Assembly (NCBI GenBank): GCA_041392805.1
Contig: JAWKLJ010000002.1
Location: 1,503,001-1,567,000 of the forward strand
DNA: 64,000 nt
DNA from: Saprospiraceae bacterium
Lineage (GTDB): Bacteria; Bacteroidota; Bacteroidia; Chitinophagales; Saprospiraceae
Direction of reading: 5' to 3'
In this document: positions 61,932 to 64,000 of the stretch, one piece after another
How positions within the stretch are numbered: the stretch's first letter is position 1
Layout of the letters: the number at the start of each line of letters is the position of its first letter
Notes under the pieces: model-generated
Databases searched by the model: none
The model's input: the letters and a program-made list of their open reading frames with translations, nothing else
What the model was told of the DNA's origin: nothing
Translations under genes and position numbers: made by a program

Positions 61932-62942
61932 CTAAAATTCGTCTTTTTCTTTCTGCTGCTTGATTAAATTTCTATTGACAGCGATACTGGCATTGAGCTC
62001 ATACCCAATCAATACGACCATCGCGTTGAGCTGTATCCAAAGCATCAAAATAATGAAGGCAGTGATGGAGCCATAAAACCGGTCATAGGCTTCATACCGA
62101 TCGAAATTGTCTATGTAAAAAGAAAAAATCAAAGACGACAAAAGTGATAGGGTAGTGGCCAGGGTAGTACCCGGCGAAAACCAATCAAAACGCTTGATGG
62201 CGGGGGCCCCAAACCGATAAATAAATGAAATGCCAAAATAGTACAATGAAATAATGGCTAACCATCGAATAAAACCAAAACCAAAGGCAGCAAAGCCATC
62301 CAAGGGAATCCAATGATCCAACCAACTGACAATGGTATTCCCCAAAATAATGAAAATCACAGAGGCAATTAAGAGGAAGCCCAACACCGCTGTTAAGACC
62401 ACTGATAGGAGACGTTTTCGGAAACTACCTCGTTGCTTAAATATATTCACATGTGATTTTTCGAAACTTTTCATGATGGCCATCATCCCATTTGAAGAGA
62501 AATAAATAGCCAGGGCAAAACCGAAAGACAATAAGCCTATGTTTCGTTTACTCGTCAGGCCTTTGGCCAGGATAAACAATTGATCGCCAGATTCTCCGGG
62601 CATCACTCCTTTGATTTGCTCATACAAAAAACCCTCAAAATCGCCACCTAGTGGAACAAATTGCTGAAAAACGTGTTGAAAGAAAGGGAGTAGGGTAAGT
62701 AATACCATCAAGGAAGGGAACAGCGAAAGAAAAAAGCTGAAGGCGATGGAATTAGCCCTAGTACCTAAATCAAATCGTCGAATTTCATTAAACAGAAAGA
62801 CTAAAATATCATACAAGGGCACCTTGAAAAAGCCGGGAAGAGAATGAGTCTTGGCCCAGTCTAAAGCCCAGGTTTTCAACGGATGGTTCACGAAATAATC
62901 CCGTATCGCTGACCATTTGGGAAGTTCGAACTTTTTACTCAA
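61932..62942 (-). CDS. YihY/BrkB-family membrane protein
   Basis: This 336-residue protein has about six helices and belongs to the YihY/virulence factor BrkB family (once misnamed RNase BN). It shows RANSIAFSFFLSLFPSLMVLLTLLPFF (as AFSFFLSLFPSLMVLL), GNIGLLSFGFALAIYFSSNGMMAIM-like and FDWFSPGTTLATTLSLLSSLIFSFYI (as WFSPGTTLATTL). The function is unknown; envelope transport has been suggested. The start is a TTG at 62942: an in-frame stop lies shortly upstream and there is no earlier ATG. It overlaps the end of the thioesterase gene by eight bases, indicating coupled translation. Confidence 0.9.
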   Translation of the reverse strand: MSKKFELPKWSAIRDYFVNHPLKTWALDWAKTHSLPGFFKVPLYDILVFLFNEIRRFDLGTRANSIAFSFFLSLFPSLMVLLTLLPFFQHVFQQFVPLGGDFEGFLYEQIKGVMPGESGDQLFILAKGLTSKRNIGLLSFGFALAIYFSSNGMMAIMKSFEKSHVNIFKQRGSFRKRLLSVVLTAVLGFLLIASVIFIILGNTIVSWLDHWIPLDGFAAFGFGFIRWLAIISLYYFGISFIYRFGAPAIKRFDWFSPGTTLATTLSLLSSLIFSFYIDNFDRYEAYDRFYGSITAFIILMLWIQLNAMVVLIGYELNASIAVNRNLIKQQKEKDEF

Positions 62943-63345
62943 AATACGGTGCCAATTTATCGGTTAAAAAAGCTGGTGCAGGAACCGTTTTATTGCTTTC
63001 CTTTTCGACAAAACAAAGCTTTACGCTGCCGCCGTTCAGTAGTTTTCTTTTTTCATTGAATAATTCATGGTGGAAAACTATTTCTTTGTGAGGAAGCTTG
63101 CGCAGTTCTGTTCTGATGGTAACCAGGTCATCGTAATAGGCGGGGCGAACAAAGCGCATTTGGAGTGACATCACGGGCATCAGAATGCCAAAGGCTGCTT
63201 CCATCTCCTGGTAGGTAAGCCCAATGGAGCGAATCAATTCCGCTCTGCCAATCTCGTAATAGGTAGCATAATTACCATAATAGAGATAGCCCATCTGATC
63301 CGTTTCTGCGTAACGTACCCGCTTTTGAAATTCATTTGAAAACAT
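62935..63345 (-). CDS. YbgC/FadM-like acyl-CoA thioesterase
   Basis: A 136-residue hotdog-fold protein. The 4HBT-type active-site region reads VRYAETDQMGYLYYGNYATYYEIGR (cited as YAETDQMGYLYYGNY), with the Asp (residue 16) as the usual catalytic residue. MRFVRPAYYDDLVTIRTEL (as PAYYDDLVTI) is the conserved middle strand. It should hydrolyse acyl-CoA or acyl-ACP thioesters. The substrate length is unknown. It is upstream of, and overlaps, the YihY gene. Confidence 0.92.
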   Translation of the reverse strand: MFSNEFQKRVRYAETDQMGYLYYGNYATYYEIGRAELIRSIGLTYQEMEAAFGILMPVMSLQMRFVRPAYYDDLVTIRTELRKLPHKEIVFHHELFNEKRKLLNGGSVKLCFVEKESNKTVPAPAFLTDKLAPYFE

Positions 63346-63394
63346 AAATTCAAATGTAGAAACTAAAAACCAAAAGGAGAAAGAATCAAGGGCC

Positions 63395-64000
63395 TTAATA
63401 GTTCAGTGGTGGACTAATCCATTCATAATAATCACATTCCTCAAAGATGAGGCGCGTTTGAAGGAGTTTTCTAAATTCTGCTTTGGTCGGACTGATCTTG
63501 TATTGCGGGAGGTCTTGTTCAGAAATATCCGTTACGGGAGTGATGGCTGCTAAGTCCGAAAGATTTTCGGGCAGAACCGTCTTAGACAAGGCCATATTTC
63601 CGAATTGGTCTTTGCTCAACAACCAGACATTCCAATGTTGGGCATCGATTTTGACATTTAAAATATGGTGACCACGATAGAATTTTAGGACCTGCTTGGG
63701 GCCGATTTGAAATAAAGTATCTCTATGGATGTAATTGCCTGCTAAGGTTTCATCATCTAGGTAAAGGATTTCAAAGGGCATGGCTTCTCCATTCATAAAG
63801 ATTTTGCCCTCTTCGAAATAGGTGTCTTCCATAGAATCCAAAGCAGATAAAGTGGTTACAAAGGTGAAAGATTTCTCTTTGTACAGACAATTGGCTTCCA
63901 CTTTTACCAAACTACTATCCCCCGTGCAGAAATAAGTTCCTTGGTAGTGGTTTTCAAATCGATCGAGCGCTGCTACGCCTTCTGGCTGTGCTGCTGTGAA
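63395..64000 (-). CDS. Hypothetical protein, C-terminal part (start beyond right edge)
   Basis: The frame is open from the window edge to the stop at 63395, about 201 codons. A TTG at 63910 is not needed as a start, since the upstream codons (AALDRFENHYQGTYFCTGDS) read on in frame. The visible sequence is beta-rich (GKIFMNGEAMPFEILYLDD, HHILNVKIDAQHWNVWLLSK) and ends FEECDYYEWISPPLNY. I recognise no domain. It is probably exported or lipid-anchored, as it has Cys residues and a repetitive beta pattern, but the N-terminus is missing. Confidence 0.65.
   Translation of the reverse strand, partial: FTAAQPEGVAALDRFENHYQGTYFCTGDSSLVKVEANCLYKEKSFTFVTTLSALDSMEDTYFEEGKIFMNGEAMPFEILYLDDETLAGNYIHRDTLFQIGPKQVLKFYRGHHILNVKIDAQHWNVWLLSKDQFGNMALSKTVLPENLSDLAAITPVTDISEQDLPQYKISPTKAEFRKLLQTRLIFEECDYYEWISPPLNY

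Overview
The window looks like chromosomal DNA of a member of the Bacteroidota, most likely from the Saprospiraceae/Lewinella side of the phylum. This is inferred from gene content: two proteins with type A type IX secretion (T9SS) C-terminal sorting domains, a PorV/PorQ-like barrel, a FecI-FecR-SusC-SusD locus, the lipoprotein Omp85 protein TamL, a LytS/LytTR pair, VF530 and DUF6580 proteins, and promoters with the -33 TTTG / -7 TAnnTTTG pattern typical of the phylum. Genes are mostly short, independent units on both strands. I see no tRNA, rRNA, CRISPR array, transposase, integrase or prophage.

Layout. 1-6.6 kb: an edge-truncated unknown gene, a secreted dockerin/cohesin-like T9SS cargo protein, a 1.3 kb non-coding interval with repeated RNA-like modules, and a LytTR two-component pair. 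7-13.4 kb: pterin genes (PTPS-like, folE), fabD, YqgE, an M23 peptidase with a structured leader, purM, nth. 13.4-20 kb: tamL with a divergent TrmH-type methyltransferase, a TlpA-like lipoprotein, purL. 20.5-31.8 kb: cytochrome oxidase subunit III, a zinc-ribbon protein, the sigma/anti-sigma/SusCD cluster, a hydrolase remnant, an NhaC antiporter. 31.9-40.4 kb: an FG-GAP T9SS cargo protein, YggS, deoxynucleoside kinase, gatC, a LolD/MacB-like ATPase, cobalamin adenosyltransferase, a PgpH-like HD phosphodiesterase, VF530. 40.4-50.1 kb: DUF6580, M1 peptidase, two glycosyltransferases, DUF721-recF, pdhA, a TPR membrane protein, ribH. 50.3-64 kb: a PadR / M23-fusion / FtsX-permease operon, a very large alpha-2-macroglobulin, a LON-domain protein, PorV-like, YihY, a YbgC-like thioesterase and an edge-truncated gene.

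The most unusual content is between the genes. At least five families of structured repeats occur. (1) A repeated 3' module (ATGTTCATGGGATTATAAT followed by an intrinsic-terminator hairpin) is present three to four times at 3.58-4.37 kb and looks like a tandem small-RNA cluster. (2) A ~132-nt element occurs three times (4.55, 47.2 and 48.6 kb). Its stems are preserved by compensatory changes and its apical loop is conserved. Two copies lie in predicted 5' leaders behind similar promoters. (3) Long palindromes occur at 6.8, 8.1, 20.4, 50.1 and 59.6 kb; their arms are unrelated but they share a hidden two-part core (AAGGC ... YAACGCRGT). (4) A palindromic family bounded by CCTTCT ... AGAACC has four copies. 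(5) Two purine/pyrimidine-tract hairpins share a 30-nt core. Several of these elements start exactly at, or within a few bases of, a stop codon. No transposase is encoded nearby, so they would have to be mobilised in trans or act as RNA 3'-end or regulatory structures. These are sequence-pattern observations and have not been tested.
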